Notes: a model not told the origin generated them from the letters alone. Positions 11,510-22,797 are shown, counted from the stretch's first letter. The stretch is DNA of 64,000 nucleotides from Steroidobacteraceae bacterium (GCA_019187495.1 JABAQN010000021.1:62001-126000); one strand, 5' to 3'. Numbers and translations are program-made.

Positions 11510-14110
11510 ATGGCCCGACTGCGCACACGCATCGCCGGCATCCTGATCGCACTCGGGTTCGGCGCCCTGACTTTCGCCTTCTGGGCGCTGTGGAACCGGC
11601 CCACGCCCGAGCCGCCCTGGCCCGCGCGCATCCAGGGCTTCGCATTCTCGCCGTTCGCGCAGGGTGAGGATCCCGGTCTGCGGCGGATGCCGTCGGAGGA
11701 GAGCATCGACCGGGATCTCGCGCTGCTTTCCGGCAAGACGAACGCCGTGCGCACGTACAGCACGCTCGGCCCGCTCGGCGCCGTGCCGCGCCTCGCCGAC
11801 GCGCACGACATCAACGTCGCGCTCGGCGCCTGGGTCGACGCCAACCGCGAGACCAATGAACGCGAGATCGAGGGTGCGATCACGCTCGCTCGCGCGCACC
11901 GCAATGTCGTGCGCGTGCTGATCGGCAACGAAGTCGTGCTGCGCGGCGATGTGCCGCTCGACGAAATGTATGCCTACCTCGATCGTGCCCGCGCGGCGAT
12001 CCGCCAGCCGGTGGGCACGGCCGAGCCGTGGCACGTCTGGCTGGCCAACCCGCAACTCGCCGACCACGTCGATTTCATCGCGATCCACCTGCTGCCGTAC
12101 TGGGAGGGCGTGCCGGTCGAGAGTGCGGTCGAGTATTCCGTGCAGCGCTTCCGGGAAGTGCAGGCGCGGTTCCCCGGCAAACCAGTAATCATCGGCGAGG
12201 TGGGCTGGCCGAGCAACGGGCGCACGCGCGAGGGTGCCGTCGCGTCGATGGCGAACGAGGCGCTGTTCCTGCGCCGCTTCCTCCAGCGCGCCGAGGCCGA
12301 GGGCTACGTCTATTACCTCATGGAGGCCTTCGACCAGCCGTGGAAGGCGAACTTCGAGGGCGCGGTGGGTGCCTACTGGGGCGTCTACGACGTCGAGCGA
12401 CGGCCGAAGTTCGAGTTCACGGCGCCGATCGTGCGGGTGCCCCAATGGCAGATCCTCGCGACCGCTTCGGTGCTGGTCGCGCTGTTCATCCTCGCGCTGC
12501 TGTATTTCAACAGCACCACGCTGAGAAAGCGCGGGCGCAGTTTCCTCGCGGTGATCGTGTTCCCGACAACGACGATCGCGGTCTGGGTCTTCTACCAGTT
12601 CACGCAGCAGTACTTCACCGCGACCAGCGTGATCGTCGGCGCCCTGCTGATCGTCGGCATGATCGGCGTGATCGCGGTGCTGCTCGCCGAAGCGCACGAA
12701 TGGGCGGAGGCGCAGTGGGTCGTCGGTCGCCGGCGCCTCGCCGCGCAACTGCTGCTCGAGGGCGGCGGCGCGCAGCCGAAGGTCTCGATCCACGTGCCGG
12801 CCTACAACGAGCCCCCCGACATGCTGATCGAGACGCTCGACGCGCTCGCGCGGCTCGATTACCCCGACTTCGAAGTCCTCGTGATCGACAACAACACGAA
12901 GGACGAGGCGGTGTGGCGTCCGGTCGAGGCGCATTGCGCGACGCTCGGCCCGCGTTTCCGCTTTTTCCACGTCGCGCCGCTCGCGGGCTTCAAGGCGGGC
13001 GCGCTGAACTTCGCGCTCGGCCATACCGCGGCCGACGCCGAAGTCGTCGCGGTGATCGACAGCGATTATGTCGTCGAGCCGGGCTGGCTGCGCGAGCTCG
13101 CTCCGTGCTTCGCCAACCGCTACGTCGGCATCGTGCAGGCGCCGCAGGATTATCGCGATGGCGCCGAGAATGCGTTCAAGGCGATGTGTTACGCGGAGTA
13201 TCGCGGCTTCTTCCAGATCGGCATGGTGACGCGCAACGAACGCAACGCGATCATCCAGCACGGCACGATGACCATGGTGCGCCGCTCGCTGCTGCAGGCG
13301 ACAGGTGGCTGGGCCGAGTGGTGCATCACCGAGGACGCCGAGCTCGGCCTGCGCATCTTCGAGGCGGGTTACGAGGCGGTGTACACGCCGCAATCCTACG
13401 GGCGCGGCCTGATTCCCGACACGTTCATCGACTTCAAGAAGCAGCGCTTCCGTTGGGCGTATGGCGCGATGCAGATCCTGAAGTCACACGCGGACATGCT
13501 GTTTTCATCCGGCGGCGTGCTGACTTCGGGCCAGCGCTACCACTTCATCGCCGGCTGGCTGCCGTGGGCGGCGGACGGCTTCAACGTGCTCTTCAATCTC
13601 GCGGCGCTCGGCTGGTCGGTGGCGATGGTGTACGCCCCGGGACAGGTCGATCCGCCGCTCGCGATGTTCGCGGTGCTGCCGTTGTCGCTGTTCACGTTCA
13701 AGCTGGCGAAACTGCTGCATCTCTACCAGGTGCGGGTCGGCGCGGGCTGGCGTCAGACGATCGCGGCCGCCATCGCGGGTCTCGCGTTGTCGCACACCAT
13801 CGGGCGGGCCGTCGTGAAGGGACTCTTCACGCGCAACGAGCCCTTCTTCCGCACGCCGAAGCAGGCGGCGAAGCATCGCGTGCGCACGGCGCTCAACGCG
13901 GCGCGCGAGGAGGCGCTGATCATGTTCGCGCTGTGGCTCTGTGCCTGGGGAGTGGCCCACACGCCGCAGATGGACAGTCCCGACCGGCTCGCGTGGATCA
14001 TCGTGCTGCTGATCCAGTCGATTCCGTACGCCGCCGCCGTCCTCACGTCGCTGGTGAGCGCGTTTGCGCTTCCCGCCAGGCTGATGGGCGGCGACCGCGG
14101 GTGGCGCGAT

Positions 14111-14131
<21 letters not shown>
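11510..14131 (+). CDS. Membrane beta-glucan synthase: GH17-like domain fused to GT2 glycosyltransferase
   Basis: This 873-residue inner-membrane protein probably polymerises or remodels a beta-1,3/1,6-glucan, as in NdvB-type cyclic glucan synthases. A signal anchor at residues 8-28 leads into a GH17-like domain at about 40-300, with IGNEVV and IGEVGWPS as the regions where GH17 glutamates normally sit. Three membrane helices follow at about 308-390. The GT2 domain spans about 420-650 with HVPAYNEPP, the metal-binding IDSDY near 515, TEDAELG near 606 and QRFRW near 642. More helices follow at 680-770 and 800-860. It lies 12 bases behind gloA. Its last codons (PISSSA and the stop) lie inside the duplicated mmsA 3' end, so it overlaps that remnant tail to tail. 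Confidence 0.85.
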
Positions 14132-14338
<207 letters not shown>

Positions 14339-14621
14339 AGTACACGAATGAGAATTGCGCTGCAAGGCGCATGTCGGGCGCGAATCACACAGTTTGCCGG
14401 CTGACGCGTTGCGCGGAGTACGGGAAGCTCGGCGCGTGGGTAGGCCTCACTCGGCACAAGTAGTGAGTGGCGCCGTGACGAGGCAAGGAACAAGGGCATG
14501 AAGGGTCGGAGTTTGTTCCTTTCAGGCGCCCTCCTGTGCGAGCCAAGACTGTCGACACCCCGAAGCAACGATGAACGCAGCAGCTGTCCGCAAAACTTCA
14601 ATACCTATGGAAGGGCGTCTC

Positions 14622-15533
14622 ATGAACCAGAAGGGAAGCGGTTGGAGAAGCCGCCACGTTTTGATCCTGGTAGCCATGGTTCTCGGTGCCCAAGCTGCGA
14701 TCGCGGGTACCAAGACAGTAGCTGCGAACTGCCCGGGGTGCCTCACTGTTGACGACATGATTGAGCAAGCCTGGCTGGAAGCAGCCGGTGCGATCGACAA
14801 TACCAATGATGACATCCTTTTCCTGATGGTGAGCGATACGTATCCCGTGTCGGGTTACTTCCGTTTGGTCTGGTATTCGGATTACGTTGAGGGGTACGGG
14901 TCGTACAGATATCCCGACATGCACGCGGTCACTATCGACCTGGATTCCGCCATCGCCCTGGACAACATGCTCTTCACGCGCGCAGCAGGCGTTCCGCCGA
15001 TAACGGTACCGGTATCGATCGCCGGCACAGTGACAGACGTTGCCGCACCAGAGCTTCTGTCGCAGTTCGTGCAGCAGACTCTTGTCCAGGTAGGCATCGC
15101 GAGAGTCAGTTGGTGGCGATCGATTACAAACCTTCGATTGGCGCCTTACATTGTCTATATCGACACGAGGACCGGAGCAACCCGGGAAGTCTACATAGGA
15201 GACACCATAATTCTACGTTTCGCAGACGGCTCGACTGTCCAGATGCGATTGATGTCTTTCGCAGGAACAGTCCTGTGGAAGGTCGTGGATGGTTCGGAGC
15301 GCGATGCGAATGGGGATCCGATAGTTGCATCGATACGGCAGACAGGCGTTACGCCTGTCCCGGGGGGCGGTACTGTAGCGGCATTCAATCCCGGCGGATC
15401 GGTTACGTATAACCCTGTGCAGTTCTGCCGCGTCGACATGTACTATTGTTCAAGCTCGATCGTGGACGACGCCAATGGGCGTCAAACCGTGATCATGCAA
15501 TGCGAACGTCGCTACTCCACTTCGCCGTGCTAG
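14622..15533 (+). CDS. Secreted protein of unknown function in the insert
   Basis: I do not recognise a family for this 303-residue protein. It has a clear signal peptide: a basic start (MNQKGSGWRSRH), a hydrophobic core and the cleavage site AIA before GTK near residue 28. Mature features are NCPGC at the new N-terminus, a Trp/Tyr-rich middle, and a Cys-rich end (FCRVDMYYC, MQCERRYSTSPC) that suggests disulfide bonds in the periplasm or outside the cell. The ATG at 14622 is chosen over one at 14571 because it is preceded by GGAAGGGC at good spacing and directly precedes the signal peptide. Codon use is less GC-biased than in neighbouring genes, consistent with acquisition. Confidence 0.7.
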   Translation: MNQKGSGWRSRHVLILVAMVLGAQAAIAGTKTVAANCPGCLTVDDMIEQAWLEAAGAIDNTNDDILFLMVSDTYPVSGYFRLVWYSDYVEGYGSYRYPDMHAVTIDLDSAIALDNMLFTRAAGVPPITVPVSIAGTVTDVAAPELLSQFVQQTLVQVGIARVSWWRSITNLRLAPYIVYIDTRTGATREVYIGDTIILRFADGSTVQMRLMSFAGTVLWKVVDGSERDANGDPIVASIRQTGVTPVPGGGTVAAFNPGGSVTYNPVQFCRVDMYYCSSSIVDDANGRQTVIMQCERRYSTSPC

Positions 15534-15637
15534 TGCGGGACGGGATCGAGAGCGTCCGGGGCCGGTGCGGACCAGCCTCAAGTCCGCTGATGCGTAGGTG
15601 ATTCCATGCAAGGTGCTTCGCAGGGATGGACAGCGCG

Positions 15638-16678
15638 ATGCGGCTAGCCACAATCGCCACATTCGGGGTGGTCGTTTTCGTCACGCTCGTAGTTGCCCTT
15701 GGCGTCGTCGCGGGGATTGGCGTTGATCGCGAAACGCCACGGGTGCAGTCCGGCGAGCGTCTTGCACTGCCCTTGAACGGTCCCGCCGATCGCAAGGCCA
15801 ACTCCGCGATGCCGGCGTCGGCGACGCGCACACGCCCTGCGCTGCGCGCTCCGGTCACGCCGGGTCAGTGGGACGCTGATTTCCGCGCGTCGGGCGACCT
15901 TGCAGCCTTCGTGGTTGGCGCATTGGGTGCGGCGGTCGAGGGCGATGCGCGCGCGCAGTACTACGTCGGCCAGGCCGTACGTGCATGTCTCGGGATGACG
16001 CTCATGTACGGCGGGGACCCCGACGGAGCACCGACGAAGCTGGAACGAGCTTTGGCGGAGTACAAGGGTCCCGAAGGCACCCTGGAGGTCATCCGCAATG
16101 CCCAGAGAGCCGAGTTCAATCGTTGCAAGGGCTTCTTCGGCAGGGACGTTTTCGATCAACTACCTGCACGGCAAGGCGGTTACCCGCACGCCTACTGGTC
16201 TCGCCTCGCACTGGAGAACCACGACGCACTTGCCATGGCGACTGCTGCTGCCGAGCAACTCGGTGGTCTCGATCTTTCGTCAGGCGAATCACCGGCTGCA
16301 CAACTCGAAAGCGCTCAGCGGCTGTTGAGGAGCGCGGTGATGTCCGGCGATCCTCTTGCCATACGCCGCGCCGGATTTGCAATCAGCATGCCGCAGGTCG
16401 GTGGTGATAGCCTCAAGGCAACGGCGCTGATTCTCGCTGGTTGCCAGATGGGAGCTGAGTGTTCGAGCAGGGATACCGCTTTCTCGGGCCATTGCTTCGA
16501 GCTCGGATTATGTGCGGAAGGCGAAACGTTCGACGACGGATTGAAGCAGAGCCTCGGGCCCGGGACATACGCGCGGATCTACGCATTGGCTGCGGAGCTC
16601 AGGGACGCCATCGAACGCGAAGATCAGGCCACCGTAGACACGTTCGTTTCGGTGGGAGCCCGCAGGCGCACGCAGTAG
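15638..16678 (+). CDS. Membrane-anchored or secreted protein of unknown function in the insert
   Basis: I cannot assign this 346-residue protein. It has one N-terminal hydrophobic segment (residues 3-28, ending VVAGIGVD), then a Pro/Ala/Arg-rich linker to about residue 70. A mostly helical Ala-rich domain follows, with a tetratricopeptide- or Sel1-like feel (DARAQYYVGQAVRAC). Near the C-terminus four cysteines occur in the spaced pattern AGCQMGAEC...HCFELGLC. The ATG at 15638 is preferred over 15626 because an AGGGATGG ribosome site then has normal spacing. It follows the other insert gene by about 100 bases on the same strand, so the two may work together. Confidence 0.65.
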   Translation: MRLATIATFGVVVFVTLVVALGVVAGIGVDRETPRVQSGERLALPLNGPADRKANSAMPASATRTRPALRAPVTPGQWDADFRASGDLAAFVVGALGAAVEGDARAQYYVGQAVRACLGMTLMYGGDPDGAPTKLERALAEYKGPEGTLEVIRNAQRAEFNRCKGFFGRDVFDQLPARQGGYPHAYWSRLALENHDALAMATAAAEQLGGLDLSSGESPAAQLESAQRLLRSAVMSGDPLAIRRAGFAISMPQVGGDSLKATALILAGCQMGAECSSRDTAFSGHCFELGLCAEGETFDDGLKQSLGPGTYARIYALAAELRDAIEREDQATVDTFVSVGARRRTQ

Positions 16679-16744
16679 CGACTGGCATCGTCGCGTGCAA
16701 CCGGCGGTGCGCGCGACTCGCCCGATGACCGCTTGCAGCGCGGC

Positions 16745-18281
<1,537 letters not shown>

Positions 18282-18312
18282 GACGAGAGCCTACAGCGAA
18301 TGGTGAGCGAGT

Positions 18313-18387
18313 AGCGAGAAGCGGGCAACGGACAGCCAGAGGCGGAGCTACGTCTGGCTGCCCGCCTCTCGCCGATCGCTGTCCGCC
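18313..18387. repeat. Heptad-periodic intergenic element with stem-loop
   Basis: The left arm consists of five 7-mers (AGCGAGA, AGCGGGC, AACGGAC, AGCCAGA, GGCGGAG). The right arm consists of five complementary-type 7-mers (TCTGGCT, GCCCGCC, TCTCGCC, GATCGCT, GTCCGCC). CAGCCAGA at 18333-18340 pairs with TCTGGCTG at 18353-18360 around a 12-base loop. The right arm encodes the last residues and stop codon of the kinase gene. Confidence 0.7.
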
Positions 18388-19280
18388 GCGCCGTAGTGGC
18401 GCGCAAGTTTCGCGTGCACGTCCGCGACCGGGCGACGGATCGGGCCTTCCGCCTCCATCTTGAGACTGGTCACCGCCGCGGCCCAGATCGTGGATTCGGC
18501 GGGAGATTGCGCGAGCCGGCACGACAGGTACGAGCCGATGCAGGTGTCGCCGCGGCCGCTGCGGCCGCGCAGCGGCTCCGGATGGAACGCTGCCTCGTAC
18601 TCGCTGCCCTCCGCGAGGACGAGCACCCCGTCGCGATGCGTCAGCACGACTTCGCGCGGGCCCTGGGCCGCGAGAATGGCGGCGGCCCGATGGATGTCGG
18701 CGGTGCCGGTCAGGAACTCGGCCTCGACGGCGTCGGTCTTCAGCACATCGACCAGCGCCAGCACCGCGCGCTGCTCCGGCCACGGCGTGTAGTGCAGCCG
18801 CCCATCATCACCGACCACGCGCACGAAGCCCTGCACGTCCGCGCCGATGATGCCGCCCCGGGCGCGCAGGGCCTGCAGCACCTCGAGCGACACTTCGCCG
18901 CGGACCGAGGCGCTCACGAGCCACGCGCGCGCTTCGATGCCGGCGATATCGGGCGGCTCGAACGGATCGGCCACGGCGGCGACGGTGAGGACACGTTCGT
19001 CGACATTGTCGGTGGGATACTCGAGCCGCATCAGCGTCGAGGCGCGTGATTCATGGATCACGACGTACACGCCCGCGTCGACGAGCGCCTGCGTGCTGCC
19101 GCGATCCCCGGGCGCGAGTCGCGTGACCGCGGCCACCCTGATGCCGGCGACGCGCGCCGCGTGCGCCGCGTAGCTGTAGCCGCCGCCGTCGACGTAGCGT
19201 GTCCCGGTCTTCGAGACGATCGTGTCCTTGGTGTAGGCGCCGAGCGTGGCGAGATCGCAGCGGATGGCGGATGTCGTCAA
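18348..19280 (-). CDS. PfkB-family sugar/inositol kinase of undetermined substrate
   Basis: This ribokinase-fold protein has 310 residues. The N-terminal DGGGYSYAAHAARVAG near residue 32 is the substrate-side glycine motif, and the C-terminal GRSGRGDTCIGSY near residue 258 holds the GxGD catalytic aspartate. It is distinct from the IolC kinase at 26855. The short form and GAYTKDTIV start recall inositol 3-kinase-like members, which would fit the phytate locus, but substrate assignment is an inference. The start is a TTG at 19280 with GGGAG six bases upstream; no ATG fits the fold start. The last dozen residues (ADSDRREAGSQT) come from a heptad repeat element. It follows the OPA-like carrier by 23 bases. 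Confidence 0.75.
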   Translation of the reverse strand: MTTSAIRCDLATLGAYTKDTIVSKTGTRYVDGGGYSYAAHAARVAGIRVAAVTRLAPGDRGSTQALVDAGVYVVIHESRASTLMRLEYPTDNVDERVLTVAAVADPFEPPDIAGIEARAWLVSASVRGEVSLEVLQALRARGGIIGADVQGFVRVVGDDGRLHYTPWPEQRAVLALVDVLKTDAVEAEFLTGTADIHRAAAILAAQGPREVVLTHRDGVLVLAEGSEYEAAFHPEPLRGRSGRGDTCIGSYLSCRLAQSPAESTIWAAAVTSLKMEAEGPIRRPVADVHAKLARHYGAADSDRREAGSQT

Positions 19281-19303
19281 GGGTGTCTCCCGGGGTGATG
19301 CGG

Positions 19304-20656
19304 TCAGTCGCGCAACCGCACGCGCCACAAGGTGGCGGCGAGCAGCATCGAGACGATGGACGAGCCGAGCCAGAACCAGGTTGCCGGCCCGAAGTCGTAG
19401 TGGCGCACCCCGTCCGCCGCGATCGTCATGCCGCGCTCGATCAGGTGGCCACTGACGTTTTCCTGGATCGCGGCACCGACGTAGCTGAAGATACCGATGA
19501 GTCCCATCGCCGCGCCGGCGACGCGCTTCGGCGCAATATCGACGGCGAAGAGCCCGCCGAGCGAGGTCACGAGGCCGTTCAGGCCGAGACCGTACAGCAC
19601 GAATGCAGAGATGAGCGAGGCCGTCGTGTTCGGCCCGTAGAACAACAGCGCGAGGCCGGCGATTTCGGCCAGCGCGAACAGCAGGTTCGCCGGCGGACGA
19701 CGCGCATTGAACCACTTGTCCGAGATGAAGCCGAACGCCAGGCAGCCGAGGATGCCGGCGAACGTGTTCGCCATCAGGAACGAGCCGGCCTCGACCAGCG
19801 AGAAGCCATGCACTTCCTGCAGGTAGAGCACGCCCCAGCTGTTGATCGCGTAGCGCGATACGTAGATGCTCGCGCTCGCGAGCGCGAGGACCCAGACCGC
19901 GGGAATCCCGAGGATCGACAGCTGCGTGCGGAACACGCCGGCGTCTGCCGTCGAGGTTGGCGGCGCCTTTTTCCAGTGGTCGTTGCGCCAGTCAGCCACC
20001 GTCGGCAGGCCGAGCGTGCGCGGGCGGTCCTGCACGAGCCAGAACATCGCGATCGCAACGAGGACACACAGCACGCCCGGGCCCCAGAAGCCGTATCGCC
20101 AGCCGAATGCGGCCACGACGCCGCCGACGGCGACGAACGTGAGCCCCTCGCCGATCGAGTGGGCGGTGCTCCAGATGCCGTAGAAGCGGCCGCGTTCGCG
20201 ATTGCTGAACCAGTTCGTCATCGCGACGACGCCCGCCGGCGCGCCGAAGCTCTGGAACCAGCCGTTCAATCCCCAGAGCAGGGCAGAAACCGCGACCATC
20301 GTCGAGAAACCCATGCCGATATTGAGGAGCGCCGACACCAGCACCGCGAAGGCGAAGAACACCTTCATGTTCGCGTGATCGGCGAGAAAGCCGTTCACCA
20401 GCTTGCCGACGGCATAGGTATAGAAGAGCGCCGAGCCGATCAGGCCGAGATCGGTCGGCGAGAAGATGCCGGCGTCGATCAGCGGTTTCTTGACGACCGA
20501 CAGCGCGAGACGGCAGGTATAGACGAGGCCGTAGCCGAGCGTGATGGCGATCATCACGCGCAGGCGGTGACGCCGGTAAAGCGCATCGACCCGCGCGGCG
20601 TCACCGAGCGGTTCGCGATCCGCACCGGTCGCAAAGGCCCGCAGCAGCGCGTTCAC
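19304..20656 (-). CDS. MFS transporter of the organophosphate:phosphate antiporter (GlpT/UhpT) type
   Basis: This inner-membrane carrier has 450 residues and 12 predicted helices. It matches the OPA family: GYGLVYTCRLALSVVKKPL in helix 1, NGWFQSFGAPAGVVAMTNWFS near residue 135, and a long central loop. Members import sugar or glycerol phosphates in exchange for phosphate, or act as sensors (UhpC). Beside a phytase it could import inositol phosphates left by partial hydrolysis; this is an inference. It starts with GTG at 20656. It is divergent from the phytase across an 89-base gap with two RpiR-type operators and leads a unit with the PfkB kinase and probably mmsA. Confidence 0.85.
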   Translation of the reverse strand: MNALLRAFATGADREPLGDAARVDALYRRHRLRVMIAITLGYGLVYTCRLALSVVKKPLIDAGIFSPTDLGLIGSALFYTYAVGKLVNGFLADHANMKVFFAFAVLVSALLNIGMGFSTMVAVSALLWGLNGWFQSFGAPAGVVAMTNWFSNRERGRFYGIWSTAHSIGEGLTFVAVGGVVAAFGWRYGFWGPGVLCVLVAIAMFWLVQDRPRTLGLPTVADWRNDHWKKAPPTSTADAGVFRTQLSILGIPAVWVLALASASIYVSRYAINSWGVLYLQEVHGFSLVEAGSFLMANTFAGILGCLAFGFISDKWFNARRPPANLLFALAEIAGLALLFYGPNTTASLISAFVLYGLGLNGLVTSLGGLFAVDIAPKRVAGAAMGLIGIFSYVGAAIQENVSGHLIERGMTIAADGVRHYDFGPATWFWLGSSIVSMLLAATLWRVRLRD

Positions 20657-20676
20657 GGTTGCGCGGGTCCGCCGGC

Positions 20677-20706
20677 TTGTATATGAAACGCCATTTCTAT
20701 TATATT
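20677..20706 (+). promoter_or_regulatory. Phytase promoter
   Basis: TTGTAT (20677-20682) and TATATT (20701-20706) with an 18-base spacer form a sigma-70 promoter facing the phytase gene. On the other strand TATAAT (complement of 20699-20704) could serve the OPA-like carrier. The gap is strikingly AT-rich in this high-GC genome. One operator dyad lies in the spacer and a second covers the expected start site. Confidence 0.55.
20684..20699. promoter_or_regulatory. RpiR/IolR-type operator 1
   Basis: TGAAACGCCATTTCTA fits TRRAA-N6-TTYYA. It lies between the -35 and -10 elements of the phytase promoter and upstream of the OPA-like carrier. Its start is exactly 30 bp from operator 2. Confidence 0.65.
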
Positions 20707-20713
20707 ACACGAA

Positions 20714-20729
20714 TAGAAAAATTGTTCCA
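20714..20729. promoter_or_regulatory. RpiR/IolR-type operator 2
   Basis: TAGAAAAATTGTTCCA fits the same dyad. It covers the predicted phytase transcription start, a position expected for repression. Confidence 0.65.
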
Positions 20730-20745
20730 TAGTCGGAGTCCCGCG

Positions 20746-22797
20746 ATGCGTGAGTTCATTGTCGCCGCGACCTGCGCCCTTGTCGTTGCCGGTCCCGCGG
20801 TTGCGGCGCCAACCATCGATGTGGCGCCCCTCGCCGAGACGACGCCGAACGCCGAGAACGACGGCAACGACGTCGCATTCTGGCTGCACCCCGGTGACCC
20901 CGCCCGCAGCCTCGTGCTCGGTACTGCTGGCACCGCGGGCCTCGAGCTGTTTTCGCTCGACGGCAAGCGCATCGGCGCATTCCGCGGCGTCGAGCCCGAC
21001 CTGGTCGCGGTCAGCTACGGCTTCGCGCTCGGCGGCACGGTGGACACGGCGGGACTCGTGGTGGTGGGCGATCGGGCGAGCGGCGGACTCGTGGCGCTGG
21101 CCATCGATCCCGCGACGCTCGCGGTGAGCCGCGTCTCGCGCGAGCCGATGGCCGTCCATGGCGAGATCGCCGGCCTCTGCACCTATCGCAGCCCGGACAC
21201 CGGCCGCCAGTATGCGTTCGTCACCGTCGAAGGCAGCGTGCAGCAGTGGCAACTCGACGGCGTGGACGGCGCCGTGCGCGGTGCGCTGGTGCGCACGATC
21301 CCGGTGGGCGTCGGTGCGGGTTATTGCGCGGTCGACGCCCGGGGTCGCGCGCTGTACGTCGCCGAGGAAAAGGTGGGCATCTGGCGCTTCGCCGCTGAAC
21401 CGGAGACGGACGCGGAGCGCAAGGCGATCGACCTCGTTGCGCCGTACGGCCACATCGCGAAGGAAGTGAAGGGCCTCGCGGTCTATCGGGCGAACGACGC
21501 GACCGCCTATCTGCTCGCGGCGGATGTGAAACCCGGTCGCTTCAATGTCTATGGGCTCACCGACGACGCCTGGCTCGGCAGTTTCCGGATCGAGGCCGCG
21601 CAGGCGATCGATGCGGTCGGCAAGAGCGAAGGCCTCGCCGCGATCGCGTGGCCGCTCGCCGGCAGCGCCGGAGGGCTCGTCGCCGCATTCGACGAGGACA
21701 ATGACGGGGCATCGGGCAACATCAAGCTCGCGAGCTGGGACCAGGTCGCCGCGGGACTCGGCCTTGCGAGCGCGTCGGATCGCGATCCGCGCAAGGTCGC
21801 ACCGCCGAGCGTGCACACGGTCGAGCCGCGCGCCGAGTCGGTCCCCGTGGAAAACTACGGGGACGCGGCCGACGATCCCGCGATCTGGGTGCATCCGACC
21901 GATCCCCGCCTGAGCCTCGTGATCGGCACCAACAAGAAGCGCGGCCTCGACGTCTACGATCTCGCCGGTCGGCGCCTGCAGTCGCTGCCTGACGGTCGCA
22001 TGAACAATGTCGACCTGCGCGAGGGTTTCATGCTCGGCGGCCGGCGCGTCGCGCTCGTTGCGGTGTCGAACCGCACGACGAAAGGGATCTCGCTCTACCG
22101 CATCGATCCGGTGGCGCGACGCCTCGTGGACGTGGCCGATGGCGTGATCGCGACCGGGCTCTCCGATCCCTATGGGCTCTGCATGTATCGCAGCGCGAAG
22201 AGCGGCGAGACCTACGTGTTCATCAATGACAACGAAGACACCGGCACGATGCGCCAGTGGAGGCTCGTCGCGCGTGGCGACAAGGTGCGCGCCGAAGCGG
22301 TGCGCACGTTCAAGGTCGGTTCGCTCGCCGAGGGTTGTGTCGCCGACGACGAGACCGGCGCGCTGTACGTATCGGAAGAAGATGTCGCGCTGTGGCGCTA
22401 TTCTGCCGAGCCGCAGGGCGGGACCGCGCGGCGCGCCGTCGGCAGGATCGGGCCTGGTGAACTGACCGCCGACGCGGAAGGCCTCGGGCTCTGGGCCGGT
22501 CCGAACGGCACCGGCTACATCGTGCTGTCGAACCAGGGCGCCGACAACTACGCGGTGTTCCGCCGCGAAGGCGACAATGCCTTCGTGGGCTTCTTCTCGA
22601 TCGTCGCGAATCGTGCGCTCGGCATCGACGGCGCGTCGGAAACGGATGGCCTCGACGTCACGAGCTCGCCGCTCGGCCCGCAGTACCCGCGCGGGCTGCT
22701 GGTCGTGCAGGACGGCCGCAACATCGGACCGAACGAGCCGCAGAACTTCAAGTTCGTGTCGTGGGAGGATGTGGAGCGCGCGCTGCTCAGGCCTTGA
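20746..22797 (+). CDS. Secreted double-domain beta-propeller phytase
   Basis: This calcium-dependent phytase removes phosphates from phytate outside the cytoplasm. The 683 residues start with a signal peptide (residues 1-20, cut after AVAA). Two propeller domains follow. The N-terminal one, about residues 25-350, has a diverged entry motif (NDGNDVAFWLHP). The C-terminal one, about 360-683, has the canonical DAADDPAIWVHP and NNVDLRE motifs that place calcium and phosphate ligands. Tandem phytases with a weak first and a strong second domain are known. GGAG lies 7 bases before the ATG. The AT-rich upstream gap has two operator dyads, so expression is probably linked to inositol. It overlaps the convergent phoD gene by 11 bases. 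Confidence 0.92.
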   Translation: MREFIVAATCALVVAGPAVAAPTIDVAPLAETTPNAENDGNDVAFWLHPGDPARSLVLGTAGTAGLELFSLDGKRIGAFRGVEPDLVAVSYGFALGGTVDTAGLVVVGDRASGGLVALAIDPATLAVSRVSREPMAVHGEIAGLCTYRSPDTGRQYAFVTVEGSVQQWQLDGVDGAVRGALVRTIPVGVGAGYCAVDARGRALYVAEEKVGIWRFAAEPETDAERKAIDLVAPYGHIAKEVKGLAVYRANDATAYLLAADVKPGRFNVYGLTDDAWLGSFRIEAAQAIDAVGKSEGLAAIAWPLAGSAGGLVAAFDEDNDGASGNIKLASWDQVAAGLGLASASDRDPRKVAPPSVHTVEPRAESVPVENYGDAADDPAIWVHPTDPRLSLVIGTNKKRGLDVYDLAGRRLQSLPDGRMNNVDLREGFMLGGRRVALVAVSNRTTKGISLYRIDPVARRLVDVADGVIATGLSDPYGLCMYRSAKSGETYVFINDNEDTGTMRQWRLVARGDKVRAEAVRTFKVGSLAEGCVADDETGALYVSEEDVALWRYSAEPQGGTARRAVGRIGPGELTADAEGLGLWAGPNGTGYIVLSNQGADNYAVFRREGDNAFVGFFSIVANRALGIDGASETDGLDVTSSPLGPQYPRGLLVVQDGRNIGPNEPQNFKFVSWEDVERALLRP

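Larger units (their letters stand above)
14339..16744. mobile_element. Lower-GC insert carrying two unknown genes between mmsA repeats
   Basis: About 2.4 kb of unrelated DNA lies between the two mmsA repeats. Its base composition and codon use are visibly less GC-rich than the surroundings: a counted line inside (14821-14880) has 32 of 60 G+C, while one in the neighbouring glucan synthase gene (13081-13140) has 43 of 60. It holds two genes and no recognisable integrase, transposase or resolvase. Bases 14339-14621, before the first gene, show no other feature. The arrangement fits single-crossover integration of a circular molecule carrying 228 bp of mmsA, or a gene-3'-end-targeting integration whose enzyme is absent. 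The mobile origin is an inference. Confidence 0.5.

Noticed and set aside
14339-14621. Attachment site or integrase remnant at the left end of the insert
   Set aside because: No inverted repeats, tRNA end or recombinase motif could be seen there.
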